Assembly (NCBI RefSeq): GCF_007855645.1
Contig: NZ_CP042262.1
Span: 310,001 to 374,000 of the forward strand
Length of the DNA: 64,000 nucleotides
Origin: Qingshengfaniella alkalisoli
Lineage (GTDB): Bacteria > Pseudomonadota > Alphaproteobacteria > Rhodobacterales > Rhodobacteraceae
Reading direction: 5' to 3'
Position 1 is the stretch's first letter. The number at the start of each line of letters is the position of its first letter. Position numbers and translations under genes: made by a program. Of the stretch, positions 8,481 through 17,506 are shown in pieces. The notes under the pieces are model-generated. The model was given only the letters and a program-made list of their open reading frames with translations. It ran no database searches and had not been told where the DNA came from.

Positions 8481-9821
8481 ATGGCCGGTTTTCTTCTGAA
8501 GAACGCCGATAGCATCCTGACGATGGATGATGAGCGTAGCGAACTCAGCAATGCTGATATGCGGGTTCGTGACGGGGTGATAGTGGAGATTGGTGTCGAC
8601 CTGAAAGCTCAGGACGAGATCGAGGTGCATGACGCGCGAGGCTGTGTCGTGACTCCCGGACTGGTGAATACACATCACCACCTGTTTCAATCGCTGACCA
8701 AAGCCGTGCCGGGTGGGCAGGATGCGCTGTTGTTCGGCTGGCTTCAGACCCTCTACCCGATATGGGCACGATTTGGACCGGAGGAGATATTCAACTCGAC
8801 CCAGATCGGGCTCGCGGAACTGGCGCTGTCGGGCTGTACGCTGAGTTCCGATCATCTCTACCTGTATCCCAACGGCGCACGTCTGGATGACAGTATTGCG
8901 GCAGCCAGAGAAATCGGTCTCCGCTTCCATCCCACGCGTGGTGCGATGAGCATCGGCGAAAGCGACGGGGGCTTGCCACCGGACAGCTTGGTGGAACGCG
9001 AGGCGATGATCCTTGAAGACTCCATCCGTGTCGTCGATGCGTTCCACGATGCCACAGAAGGTGCGATGATCCGCGTTGGTCTTGCGCCTTGCTCGCCCTT
9101 CTCAGTTAGCCGCAACCTGATGCGTGATTCCGCGCTTCTGGCGCGGGACAAGGGCGTAATGCTGCATACCCATCTCGCCGAAAATGACGAAGACATCGCC
9201 TATTCGGAGGCAAATTTCGGATGTCGACCCGGACAGTATGCCGAAGATCTGGGTTGGACCGGACCAGATGTCTGGCACGCGCATTGTGTGAAGCTCAACG
9301 GGCAGGAGATTGATCTTTTTGCCAGAAGCCGCACAGGGATCGCGCATTGTCCCTGTTCCAACTGTCGTCTGGGAAGCGGGATCGCGCCCGTGCGCCAGAT
9401 GCGGGATGCAGGCGTCAATGTCGGGCTTGGGGTGGACGGTTCTGCCAGCAACGACTCGGGAAACCTGATCCTGGAGGCGCGACAGTCCATGCTGTTGCAG
9501 CGTGTCGTCAACGGGGCTGATGCCATGTCCGCCCGCGAGGCGCTAGAAGTTGCCACGCGCGGCGGCGCTGATGTGTTGGGCCGCCCCGATTGCGGCCGGC
9601 TCGCCGTTGGCAAGCGCGCAGATATCGCCGTGTGGGACGTAACGGGCGTGGAAAGTGCGGGAAGCTGGGACCCGGCGGCCTTGCTTCTGGCAGGTCCAAC
9701 ACGGGTCAAACATTCCTTCGTGGAGGGACGACAAGTCGTGCGCGACGGTCATATCACCACGATCGATTTGCCCAAGGCCATTGAACAGCAAAACACGCTC
9801 GCCCATAGCCTTCAAGCGTGA
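8481..9821 (+). CDS. 8-oxoguanine deaminase-like amidohydrolase
   Basis: A 446-residue amidohydrolase-superfamily protein. The N-terminal metal motif NTHHHLFQS (about residue 70), HTHLAEND (about 228) and the HCPCSNCRLGSG segment (about 290) mark the ATZ/TRZ group. The run KAVPGGQDALLFGWLQTLYPIW is typical of the clade annotated as 8-oxoguanine deaminase or hydroxydechloroatrazine ethylaminohydrolase. The enzyme would hydrolyse the amino group of 8-oxoguanine to give urate. It is monocistronic, next to a dihydropyrimidinase remnant. A related aminopurine or triazine substrate cannot be excluded. Confidence 0.78.
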   Translation: MAGFLLKNADSILTMDDERSELSNADMRVRDGVIVEIGVDLKAQDEIEVHDARGCVVTPGLVNTHHHLFQSLTKAVPGGQDALLFGWLQTLYPIWARFGPEEIFNSTQIGLAELALSGCTLSSDHLYLYPNGARLDDSIAAAREIGLRFHPTRGAMSIGESDGGLPPDSLVEREAMILEDSIRVVDAFHDATEGAMIRVGLAPCSPFSVSRNLMRDSALLARDKGVMLHTHLAENDEDIAYSEANFGCRPGQYAEDLGWTGPDVWHAHCVKLNGQEIDLFARSRTGIAHCPCSNCRLGSGIAPVRQMRDAGVNVGLGVDGSASNDSGNLILEARQSMLLQRVVNGADAMSAREALEVATRGGADVLGRPDCGRLAVGKRADIAVWDVTGVESAGSWDPAALLLAGPTRVKHSFVEGRQVVRDGHITTIDLPKAIEQQNTLAHSLQA

Positions 9822-10192
9822 AGCTTCTCGAGAGGTGACACAAAGTGGCTTGCTGGCGAGCAGGAGGTTGGAACTTTTCAGCCTGCGCGCAACACAACGG
9901 CCTTTGACACGAAACGCTTGAATTCTTAAGGGGCTACGACACGATCCAGAACTATTGCCCTGCTCGTAGATAGCAAGCCTGTTCATCATTTTCCGCCCAT
10001 GAACGGGTTCACCTCGAATGTCATCGGGGGGTTGTGGCGTAAATCAGGCTTCCATCATCCGACTTTCCGGATCGGTGGCCGAAACCTGTCGTGCGATGAA
10101 ATACAACGATCCGTCGACCTCAGAAGCACAGGGCTTTTGCGACCGCCGCATACGTGGCAAAGGTTTGGGAATTGACTCTCGAAGGACGCACC
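9822..10192. other. Intergenic stretch of about 370 bases, no gene seen
   Basis: No convincing coding frame, hairpin or repeat was seen here. The far right end (10181-10186, GAAGGA) is the ribosome binding site of the lipoprotein gene. The promoter of that gene presumably lies in this stretch. Confidence 0.4.
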
Positions 10193-10699
10193 GTGCCACA
10201 ACAGACCGCAAGAGTTCCGTACGCCATCACCATTATGTCGGTCATTATAGTACTGGCAGGTTGCTCGTTGCCCCGTCGTCATACCGAGCAGGAATGTATG
10301 GAACGCGCGATATTCTTCGAGTCCCACCGCTCAAGTCGAGATGGCATGATTGCTGTCGGGAGTGTGGTGATGAATCGCGTAGACTCGGATCAGTTCCCAG
10401 ACACGGTGTGCGGTGTTGTCAGCCAAAAGAGACAGTTTGCGCCGGGCGTTATGACGCGCAGAATGAAGTCCAAAGCCATGCCTGATGTCACCGAGGCCGC
10501 AAGTTCTGTCCTGAGCGGCGAGCGCCATCCTTATATCCAGAACGCAACATTCTTTCACGCGGCAAGTCACAGCTTTTCGTACAACAACATGCACTATGTG
10601 CTCACGACTGGAGGCAATGCGTTCTATGAGAAACGCGACAGTCAACTTGTGACACGGCCAAATCCGCCGCGCCCGATCGAAGGCGTTACCTTCAGATAG
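10193..10699 (+). CDS. Cell wall hydrolase SleB-domain lipoprotein
   Basis: A 168-residue protein opening with a lipoprotein signal peptide whose lipobox reads VLAGC (about residues 22-26), so it should be anchored to a membrane in the periplasm. The rest is a SleB/CwlJ-type hydrolase domain: ECMERAIFFESHRSS with its catalytic-type Glu, the VVMNRVDSDQFPDTVCGVV block, and a C-terminal ATFFHA-Y block. The GTG start at 10193 is preferred over an ATG at 10154 because GAAGGA lies six bases upstream. It probably cleaves peptidoglycan. No operon partner. Confidence 0.75.
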   Translation: MPQQTARVPYAITIMSVIIVLAGCSLPRRHTEQECMERAIFFESHRSSRDGMIAVGSVVMNRVDSDQFPDTVCGVVSQKRQFAPGVMTRRMKSKAMPDVTEAASSVLSGERHPYIQNATFFHAASHSFSYNNMHYVLTTGGNAFYEKRDSQLVTRPNPPRPIEGVTFR

Positions 10700-11071
10700 G
10701 ATGAAATTTACCTGTCGTTTGCCACTGGCTTAGACGGAGATCACGAAACTGCGTCTGGCTCCGGTATGAGATCGCCAGATGCGCGCCGCGGCGCATAGAA
10801 CAGTAGTCGCGGCTCAGAAATAGTTCGGCGCTAAATCTGACGGGTTTGTCTGTTGAACAAGGCCCAGCGATGTTTGTTGATCATCATACATCTCCCTGAC
10901 CGCTCCCGGATTTGCTACAACCGGGTATTATTCAAGGCAGCTCCGATAAACGGCCGAACCTCGAAACACGCTCCGCTTAACAGTGTGAAATTTTCACAAC
11001 AATCGAATGACGGCATTGCCCGTTTGCACAAAGGTGACTAACCGACCCCATGGGTTTCGAATGTGGGTCGA
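10700..11071. other. Intergenic stretch of about 370 bases with one palindrome
   Basis: No supported gene. The notable element is a perfect 15-base palindrome, TGTGAAATTTTCACA, at 10984-10998, about 75 bases before the ABC ATPase gene and listed separately. A short open frame at 10853-11041 has no family resemblance or ribosome site and is not called. Confidence 0.45.
10984..10998. promoter_or_regulatory. Perfect 15-base palindrome upstream of ABC ATPase, possible operator
   Basis: TGTGAAATTTTCACA is its own reverse complement apart from the central base. Size and position fit a dimeric repressor site controlling the downstream ABC importer gene. No regulator gene lies next to it, so the binding protein is unknown. 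Confidence 0.35.
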
Positions 11072-12085
11072 ATGTCTCTAATCCTTGAAAACGTAGTAAA
11101 GAAGTTCGACGGTACCACCGTTGTGAACAGCGTCACGGCTCGGCTGACGGATGGCGAGTTTTTTGTTGTGCTTGGTCCATCGGGATGCGGGAAATCGACG
11201 CTGCTGCGCCTCATCGCGGGGCTGGAACAGGTTGATGAGGGAAAGATTGCGTTAAACGGTGCGCAGGTCTCCGGGGTGGATCGACATGTCCCGCCTGAAC
11301 AGCGACAGGCTGGCGTGGTGTTTCAATCCTATGCGCTATGGCCTCACATGACGGTTCGCCAGAACGTGGCTTTCCCGGCCGAAGCCGCAGGCATGGGGCG
11401 CGCGCAGATTGCAGACATCGTTGAGAACAGCCTGAACACGGTTGATCTGATGCCCTTCGCAGATCGCTTGCCCGCGTCGCTGTCTGGCGGGCAAAGGCAG
11501 CGGGTCGCGCTGGCGCGTTGCCTTGCGGGTGGTGCCCGAACGGTTCTGATGGACGAGCCGCTCGCCAATCTCGATCCGCATCTGCGTGGACGTATGGAAG
11601 CCGAAATTCGCCGTTTTCATAAAGATGCTGGCGTTACGACGCTGTACATTACCCACGACCAGCGTGAAGCGATGGCTTTGGCGGATCAGATCGCGGTGAT
11701 GTGGGGTGGTCGGTTCCTTCAGATTGCATCACCGCAAGATATCCATGATCGACCGGCCACCGAAGAGGTCGCACGATTTATTGGCAGGGCCGCTGTGTTG
11801 GCTGGGACGGTGAAGGAAAACCGGGCCGATCTCGGCCCGGTTTCCGTTCCGTTGGACAGGGGGCGGAATGGCCCGGCGCGCGTCGTGATCCGGCCCGGCG
11901 ATGTCCGGCTTGGGCAAGGTGTGCCTGCACGCTTGGAAGATGTGTTCTATCGCGGCGGATCATGGGAAGCGATGGCGTGTGTCGAAGGGCTGGCGGAGCG
12001 CGTGCCCATCGCATCATCCCAGGTCTTACGATCCGGTGAACTGGTGCAGGTGACCCTGACAGGCGGATGGATCCTGCCGAACTGA
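11072..12085 (+). CDS. ABC transporter ATP-binding protein, Fe3+/2-aminoethylphosphonate/putrescine type
   Basis: A 337-residue ATPase with Walker A GPSGCGKST (about residues 35-43), the Q-loop run VVFQSYALWPHMTV, signature LSGGQRQRVALAR, Walker B VLMDEPLANLD and the H-loop ITHDQREA. The C-terminal 100 residues form a TOBE-like domain, as in PotA, FbpC and UgpC. The ATG at 11072 is chosen over an in-frame GTG nine bases upstream; neither has a strong ribosome site. It converges, with a four-base gap, on the permease and binding-protein genes, which are probably its partners despite the opposite strand. Confidence 0.85.
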   Translation: MSLILENVVKKFDGTTVVNSVTARLTDGEFFVVLGPSGCGKSTLLRLIAGLEQVDEGKIALNGAQVSGVDRHVPPEQRQAGVVFQSYALWPHMTVRQNVAFPAEAAGMGRAQIADIVENSLNTVDLMPFADRLPASLSGGQRQRVALARCLAGGARTVLMDEPLANLDPHLRGRMEAEIRRFHKDAGVTTLYITHDQREAMALADQIAVMWGGRFLQIASPQDIHDRPATEEVARFIGRAAVLAGTVKENRADLGPVSVPLDRGRNGPARVVIRPGDVRLGQGVPARLEDVFYRGGSWEAMACVEGLAERVPIASSQVLRSGELVQVTLTGGWILPN

Positions 12086-12089
12086 GCGA

Positions 12090-13796
12090 TCAAATTCGCC
12101 ACGGCACGACTCCGGGTGGCAGTCGACGTCCAATTCGGTCCAACGCAGCCATGATAACGACGGTTGCCACCACTGTCACGCAGGACATCGCCGCGGCAAG
12201 CGTGGTATAGCCGCCATCTTCAAAGTTGAAGATCGATGTTCCTATCGTTTCGTTTCCCGTGGACCATAAAAGGGCCGAGACCGTGACCTCGTTGTAGGCT
12301 GTCAGAAAAACAAGGATTGCCCCTGAAGCGGCAGCCGGTGCCATCAGCGGCGTAAACACACGCCGCATCCGCAGCCCGAACCCGGCACCGGAGACCCGCG
12401 CCGCGTCATCAAGCGCGGGGTCGAGTTGACCGTAAGCGGCCGCTACGGGTTTCAATGCGATGGACATGTAGGCCGTGACATAGGCCAGCAGAATGATCCA
12501 AAGCGTGTTGTAGAGTGATATGTTCAGGACGGGCAGGGGGCGGATGAAGGCCAAAATGAAGGCGATGGAGATAACAAGACCGGGGATCGCGTAACTCACA
12601 TCTGCCAGCGCAGAGAGGCTTTCACCGATCCGTCGGTGCGTTCCATCCCGGCGCGACATGAAATAGGCGATCGCGATGGACAGCGCGGCCAGAAACAACG
12701 CTGCGACACCGGCCGTCAACGTCGAGTTGACGAAGGCGCGCACGGTGGAGGCCTGACGGAACAGAACCTCCGCGAAATTCGACAAGGTGAACGTTTGGGC
12801 GTTGAGGGGCAGGCCGTAAGTCGTGACCAGAGCCGTCGCGACCAGAGCAGCGAGTGGAAGAAACAGGGTCGCAGCGATGTAAAGCGCCAGCAATCCTTCG
12901 GCCAGTGGCCGCATCGGTCCGAGCGCAATACGCAGTGGCAACTGCGGTGGCCCGACAACCGCCGCGCGCATCCGGCGCTGCAACCAGCGCTGCAATGTAA
13001 TGGCCACCAAGGCGACCACGCCAAGAATGATAGAGATAACAGCCACATCCGTGAGGACAGAGGGTCCAAAACTAGACAGGCGACGCCAGATCAATACCGG
13101 CAAGGTCGTGTACCGTGCAGGGATACCGAGAATGGCAAGAATGCCGAAATTTCCCATCGCCGACACGAAAGCCAACATGAAACCGGCGACAAGCGAGCCC
13201 GAAATCAGGGGCAGGATCACACGGCGCAGAACGCGAAATACCCCGGCTCCGGACAGACGCGCGGCTTCCATCATTTCGCGCGGCAGCGTCCGCAACGCCG
13301 CCAGCACGACAAGACACACCAGCGGCGTGTGCTGCACCGTCAGCAGCAGCATGACCCCGAACGGCGTGTAGAGCGGATGCGGCGAGCCCGGCGGCGGCGC
13401 GACCCCGAGAGTCTTGAGCACGGCGCTGCTCGGGCCGAGCGCCTGCACCCACGCAATGGCAGTAACCTGTGGCGGGATCATCATCGGCAGGAGCAGCAGA
13501 AATACGACGACACCCTTGCCCCGGACATCCGTCAGGCCGATGGTCAAGGCCAGACACGTCCCGGCGAGGGTGGCCGCCAGTGCCGAGAGAGACGCCGATT
13601 CAAGACTGTTCCACGCCGCCCGCTGGACTGATCCGTCGCGGAGCGCCTCCACCAACAGGTTGGGACCGTTGCCCACTCCGACGTTCACCAGAAGTCCCAG
13701 CGGGAGCCCGAACAGAACCACCGCAACAACGCAGAGCGCGGCGAGGGTAATAGCCTCGCCGCGCCCGTCGATCTTCAACAGTGATAGGTTAGCCAC
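12090..13796 (-). CDS. ABC transporter permease, fused double-domain (FbpB-like)
   Basis: A 568-residue membrane protein made of two permease domains in tandem, about 12 segments in all. Each half carries an EAA-type loop (AARLSGAGVFRVLRRVILPL near residue 190 and AARVSGAGFGLRMRRVFTPLM near 480). This double arrangement is typical of iron(III), phosphonate and related importers. The start overlaps the end of the binding-protein gene by eight bases. It should work with that protein and the convergent ATPase. Confidence 0.86.
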   Translation of the reverse strand: MANLSLLKIDGRGEAITLAALCVVAVVLFGLPLGLLVNVGVGNGPNLLVEALRDGSVQRAAWNSLESASLSALAATLAGTCLALTIGLTDVRGKGVVVFLLLLPMMIPPQVTAIAWVQALGPSSAVLKTLGVAPPPGSPHPLYTPFGVMLLLTVQHTPLVCLVVLAALRTLPREMMEAARLSGAGVFRVLRRVILPLISGSLVAGFMLAFVSAMGNFGILAILGIPARYTTLPVLIWRRLSSFGPSVLTDVAVISIILGVVALVAITLQRWLQRRMRAAVVGPPQLPLRIALGPMRPLAEGLLALYIAATLFLPLAALVATALVTTYGLPLNAQTFTLSNFAEVLFRQASTVRAFVNSTLTAGVAALFLAALSIAIAYFMSRRDGTHRRIGESLSALADVSYAIPGLVISIAFILAFIRPLPVLNISLYNTLWIILLAYVTAYMSIALKPVAAAYGQLDPALDDAARVSGAGFGLRMRRVFTPLMAPAAASGAILVFLTAYNEVTVSALLWSTGNETIGTSIFNFEDGGYTTLAAAMSCVTVVATVVIMAALDRIGRRLPPGVVPWRI

Positions 13797-14769
13797 CGAA
13801 GATCTCGATGAACCGTTCCTTGTTCTGCTGGTCGTCGGCCAGAGCCTTGGCAGGGCTGAACTCGATCAGCTTGATCTCGTCGCGCGCGGGAAACCCTTCC
13901 GGTGCGGGGACACCGGGATGCGCGGGCAGGTACCCCATATCCGCAGCCAGTTGCTGGCCTTCCTCGGAAATCAGAAAGTCAATGAACGCCTTGGCCGCGT
14001 CAGGGTTCTGCGCGGTCGACAGGACCGCGGCGGGTTCAGTCACGGCCGACACGCCTTCTTCGGGGAAGACGAACTCCACCGGGGCGCCATTGACCTTTTC
14101 GCGGATTGGCAGGAAGTCGACGACGAAGCCGTAAAGCTGTTCGCCACCCGCGACCGCCTTGTAGACGCCGCCATTGCCACCCTGCGGGTTGGCGCCCTGA
14201 TTGGCCAGCCCTTCATAGAGATCCCAACCAAGATCCGGATGCGCAGTCAGTGCCGCCATATGGATTGTCGCCGCACCCGAGGTCAGCGGCGAAGGCATCG
14301 CGACATTTCCTTCGGCTTCGGGTTTCAGCAAATCATTGTAGGATGTCGGAACCATATCGGCTACGGTGTTGTAAACGATACCGGTGGTGATCAGCTTGGT
14401 CGAGAAATAGTGACCTTCATCGTCCATGATTGCTGGATCGTAAGCGCTCACATCCGCCTCGGGGTAGGCCATCAGACGTCCCTCTGCCTCCAACCCTTCC
14501 ATCGTGACCATGTCCGCAATCAGCAGCACATCAGGCTGTGGCGCGTCGGCCTCGAATTCGGCGCGCAGCTTGGCCATGACCTTTGTCGTACCATCGCGGA
14601 ACCACTCAACTTCAACGTCGGGATACTTGGCTGTGAATGCATCCACGGTTTGTTGGGCGTCGGCGTTCGGCTGGGACGTGTACAGTACCAGCTTGCCTGA
14701 AACATCCTGTGCCATGGCACCAGTCGATAGGGAGGCTGCAAAAGCCGCACTGAGCAGGAATTTGTTCAT
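13789..14769 (-). CDS. ABC transporter extracellular substrate-binding protein (AfuA/FbpA-like)
   Basis: A 326-residue protein with a cleavable signal peptide (cleavage near GAMA-Q at residues 18-21), hence periplasmic. The start KLVLYTSQPNADAQ and the TSGAATIHMAA block are typical of the class that binds iron(III), phosphonates or sugar phosphates. The paired tyrosines that bind iron in FbpA are not obvious, which argues for an organic or phosphorylated ligand. It heads a two-gene minus-strand operon with the permease. Confidence 0.82.
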   Translation of the reverse strand: MNKFLLSAAFAASLSTGAMAQDVSGKLVLYTSQPNADAQQTVDAFTAKYPDVEVEWFRDGTTKVMAKLRAEFEADAPQPDVLLIADMVTMEGLEAEGRLMAYPEADVSAYDPAIMDDEGHYFSTKLITTGIVYNTVADMVPTSYNDLLKPEAEGNVAMPSPLTSGAATIHMAALTAHPDLGWDLYEGLANQGANPQGGNGGVYKAVAGGEQLYGFVVDFLPIREKVNGAPVEFVFPEEGVSAVTEPAAVLSTAQNPDAAKAFIDFLISEEGQQLAADMGYLPAHPGVPAPEGFPARDEIKLIEFSPAKALADDQQNKERFIEIFGG

Positions 14770-14859
14770 GATGTCGTTCGGTCCTTCGTATTACCTGAAG
14801 CTCTTGCCCACTTAGCAGGCCCATACAACAGTTCCTTGACAGTCGGGAACTCGGTGTGA

Positions 14860-15585
14860 GCGATACCTGAACCGCGACTTCTATTGGCGTTGAGGGTAGG
14901 GACGTTGGACCATCTCTGCCATCATCTTTTCGCGGAAGACCTCGGCGGGTGTCTTCCATCCGAGGCATTTTCTGGGTGTTGCGTTAAGGCGGTCACTGAT
15001 CATCTTCAAATCATGATCAGTGTGTGCCGTGATGTCTCGCTTCCTCGGCAGCCATCTTCGCGCACGTCGATTTGTGTTTTCGACGGTGCCTTTCTGCCAG
15101 GGGCTGGACGGATCGCAGAACCATGTTTGCGTTCCGGTCTCGGCCTGCAGATGTGGCGATGAGACGAACTCGGGGCCGCGGTCGAAGGTGATGGATTTGC
15201 GGGCGAGGTGGGGCAGGTCGCGGACGGCCTTCATGATTTTACCCATTACAGGCTTGGTGCGCTTGTTCGGGTTCTTCAGCAGCACGGTGAATTGGACTGT
15301 CCAAGCTTCTGTTTGAACAGCATCAAATCGCCTTCCCAGTGGGCCGAACTGGCGACGGTGCACCAACATCGTCAGGACGGAACAGAATGCTGACATCACG
15401 GTCAAACTTAGGGGCCTGACGCTTCTTGCACGACGCGGCGACGCGCTTTGCGGTGTCGGGCAGGTACCACCACAGCTCTTGCGCCATGTGCTTTAACTGA
15501 TAGTTGCGTGTAAACGGCTCCCATGCCACTTTCTCCTATTAGATACTTATTGTTATCTAATAGGAGTTGCACTGCATGGTAGCGC
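14860..15585 (-). mobile_element. Internally deleted IS30-family insertion sequence
   Basis: An IS30 transposase is spread over several minus-strand frames. The main frame (14881-15405) holds FTVLLKNPNKRTKPVMGKIM, FDRGPEFVSSPHLQAETG, DPSSPWQKGTVENTNRRARR and CLGWKTPAEVFREKM. A second frame holds PKFDRDVSILFRPDD. The usual N-terminus MG-VYTQLS survives at 15524. Frameshifts and the loss of much of the N-terminal domain make it dead. Imperfect terminal inverted repeats can be aligned at 14860-14887 and 15557-15585 (about 21 of 28 positions with one gap), giving a 726-base relic of an element normally about 1.0-1.1 kb. Confidence 0.78.
15533..15566. repeat. Perfect 13-base inverted repeat at the IS30 end
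   Basis: Arms at 15533-15545 and 15554-15566 are exact reverse complements, separated by an eight-base AT-rich loop. The right arm overlaps the proposed IS30 terminal repeat. It lies just upstream of the transposase start codon, so it may be a hairpin protecting the transposase from outside transcription, or a trace of the element's ends. Confidence 0.6.
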
Positions 15586-15818
15586 GCACCCCTGTACCCA
15601 ACAAATGCTTTAACTATACTTATGTTAATAAAATGGAAACTATTTCCATCTCCCGACGGTGGATTGAAAGTACCGACCGACCGGCTGGCAGTTTCAGGGC
15701 TAGAAAGGTGCTACATTCGGTTTTGAGCTATGCAGAGCTATAAATGTGGTTTCTCGATGTCTGCTTCGAAAGCTATGTGCCAGTTGCCTAGCTGATGATG
15801 TCGGGATATCTCGCACAT
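15586..15818. other. Intergenic stretch with a small palindrome upstream of DUF1007 gene
   Basis: An AT-rich stretch with no gene. ATGGAAA-CTA-TTTCCAT at 15633-15649 is a perfect seven-base inverted repeat, about 170 bases before the DUF1007 gene, and could be an operator for the metal-transport pair. I saw no convincing Zur box here. Confidence 0.35.
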
Positions 15819-16460
15819 ATGAAATCGCTCGTAGCAGCCCTTGTCCTGCCACTGTTCGCAAGCCCGGCAACAGCCCATCCGCATGTCTTTGTAGAGGCAG
15901 AGGGGGTTTATATTTTTGACGCTGACGGAGGACTGGCCGGCGTAAAGATTGACTGGCTATATGATGCCTTCTCGACGCTCGTCCTGTATGACACATTGGA
16001 TCTGGATCGTGACGGCGATGGTCAGCTAAACGATGACGATCTGGAAAAGATCAAACTTGGCGAGACAGATTGGCCACCCGACTATGAGGGCGACACCTAT
16101 CTGTGGATTGACGGACAGAAACAGAACCTGTCACGCCCGCACAACGCATCCGCATACATCGTTGATGATCAGGTGGGCGTCACTTTCGAGCTCTATCTTG
16201 ATAACACCGTTAATGTGAGCGGGCTCACGGCTTCCCTGAAGCTTTACGACCCGTATTATTACTATGCCTACTCGGTCTCGGGTGCTGGCCAAACCGGTGA
16301 CCACGGTACTGAATGCCAAGTTTCGGTGAAACGCTTCACACCAGACGAAGAAGAAACTGCCCTTCAAAGGAAACTCGCCGCCCTTTCGCGAGAAGAAATG
16401 CCACAAGACGAGAATATCGGTGCGCTTTTTGCCGAGGAGATTGTCTTGCAATGCGACTGA
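15819..16460 (+). CDS. DUF1007 family periplasmic protein
   Basis: A 213-residue protein with a signal peptide ending near SPATA, followed directly by HPHVFVEAEG. That His-rich first segment is the DUF1007 hallmark. A Asp-rich, EF-hand-like loop (DLDRDGDGQLNDDD) lies near residues 62-75. DUF1007 proteins are usually encoded next to NicO-type metal permeases, as here, and are thought to deliver metal in the periplasm; the N-terminal His pair after cleavage would be a metal site. The ATG at 15819 is preferred over one 24 bases upstream because it gives a normal signal peptide. It overlaps the next gene by ten bases. Confidence 0.8.
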   Translation: MKSLVAALVLPLFASPATAHPHVFVEAEGVYIFDADGGLAGVKIDWLYDAFSTLVLYDTLDLDRDGDGQLNDDDLEKIKLGETDWPPDYEGDTYLWIDGQKQNLSRPHNASAYIVDDQVGVTFELYLDNTVNVSGLTASLKLYDPYYYYAYSVSGAGQTGDHGTECQVSVKRFTPDEEETALQRKLAALSREEMPQDENIGALFAEEIVLQCD

Positions 16461-17362
16461 TCTTGTTCATTGCAACGATCCTGTCAGCCGTAACTGTTGC
16501 CGTGCTCTTGTTGACGCTCATCGACCTCGATGCCGTGACCTATTGGGCAGCTGGCGTACAGCGCGAAATTCAGAACGCGATGGCCGGGTCGTTGCGCGCT
16601 ATACGGACGGGTGACAAGAACGCCCTGCTGGCGCTTTGCTCCCTGACCTTCGGCTATGGCTTTGTTCATGCAATCGGACCCGGGCATGGAAAATTCCTGC
16701 TCGGCACTGCGGCAGTTTCCAGCCGGGCAACAATTCGCCGCATGTCCGTGTTAACTCTTGCCTCCAGTCTTGCTCAATCGTTGACCGCTGTGGTGATCGT
16801 TTGGGTGGGAACAAGTGTGATTACTTTGACCAGTGCCTCTCTGATAGACACAACAGAAGATTTTCTGGTCCCGGCAAGTTACGGCGCAATCGGGTTAATC
16901 GGCGGCATTCTTGCCTTGCGTGGGGCGAAAAAGACCTGGATTGCACTTTCGCATCCCGAACCAACCTTGGAAGTTTGCCAAGATCACGGCTCCGCTGCTT
17001 GCGGTTGCGGGCACAGTCATGGCCCGTCACCAGATGACGTGGAACGCCTGAACGGTTGGAAAGAAACAATCGCACTGGTCGCCAGCATCGCCATCCGTCC
17101 CTGCACCGGAGCCTTGTTCTTACTCGTTATTGCCTGGCGCCTCGAAATTCTGCCCGCGGGGATCATAGCCACGTTCACAATGGGACTTGGCACGGCCGCC
17201 TTCAACCTGCTGGTTGCCGGTTCCGGTGTAGGTGGGCGTACGCTGCTGTCGTCATTGAGCGAGCGAAGCTTTGGGGACAGGATTCTATTCCCTGCCGTTC
17301 AGATGTCCGCGGGGGTACTTCTGGCAATCGTTTCATTCGGCATGCTGTCGCGCTACCTATAG
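16451..17362 (+). CDS. NicO-family nickel/cobalt-type metal permease
   Basis: A 303-residue membrane protein with about seven hydrophobic segments and the family motif HAIGPGHGKFLLG (about residues 76-88), where the histidines handle metal. A cytoplasmic or periplasmic His/Cys-rich loop (CQDHGSAACGCGHSHG, about residues 178-193) and the RPCTGALFLL block near 217 complete the RcnA/NicO pattern. Its start overlaps the DUF1007 gene by ten bases. Family members move nickel or cobalt; here the downstream Zur-like box and CobW GTPase make zinc a serious alternative. Confidence 0.82.
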   Translation: MRLILFIATILSAVTVAVLLLTLIDLDAVTYWAAGVQREIQNAMAGSLRAIRTGDKNALLALCSLTFGYGFVHAIGPGHGKFLLGTAAVSSRATIRRMSVLTLASSLAQSLTAVVIVWVGTSVITLTSASLIDTTEDFLVPASYGAIGLIGGILALRGAKKTWIALSHPEPTLEVCQDHGSAACGCGHSHGPSPDDVERLNGWKETIALVASIAIRPCTGALFLLVIAWRLEILPAGIIATFTMGLGTAAFNLLVAGSGVGGRTLLSSLSERSFGDRILFPAVQMSAGVLLAIVSFGMLSRYL

Positions 17363-17468
17363 TTGGGGTTTAGCTCTCGGCAGCTTTTTCGAGGGGCCGA
17401 CCCCAGAACTCAGCTGCCCGATAAGCCTTGAAATCAGGGTTGCAGGTGCTCGTTCTTGCCCATAGTAT

Positions 17469-17486
17469 GTGATGTTATTACATAAC
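17469..17486. promoter_or_regulatory. Zur-like zinc-repression box
   Basis: GTGATGTTATTACATAAC is an 18-base near-palindrome (14 of 18 positions symmetric) resembling the alphaproteobacterial Zur operator pattern built round ATGTTATAACAT. It lies 20 bases before the CobW-family start codon. Zur represses such GTPase genes when zinc is plentiful, so the gene should come on in zinc shortage. Confidence 0.65.
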
Positions 17487-17506
17487 TTTATTAGTTGGAG
17501 CCACCG

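Noticed and set aside
10853-11041. Short open frame before the ABC ATPase
   Set aside because: No ribosome site and no family; the palindrome at 10984 lies inside it, which fits a control region better.
12636-14700. Plus-strand open frames of 331 and 428 codons opposite the ABC permease and binding protein
   Set aside because: Both lie antisense to well-conserved transporter genes and show the base-skewed composition of shadows.
15633-15649. Palindrome before DUF1007 considered as a Zur box
   Set aside because: Its ATGGAAA-CTA-TTTCCAT pattern lacks the ATGTTATAACAT core; kept only as a possible operator of unknown type.
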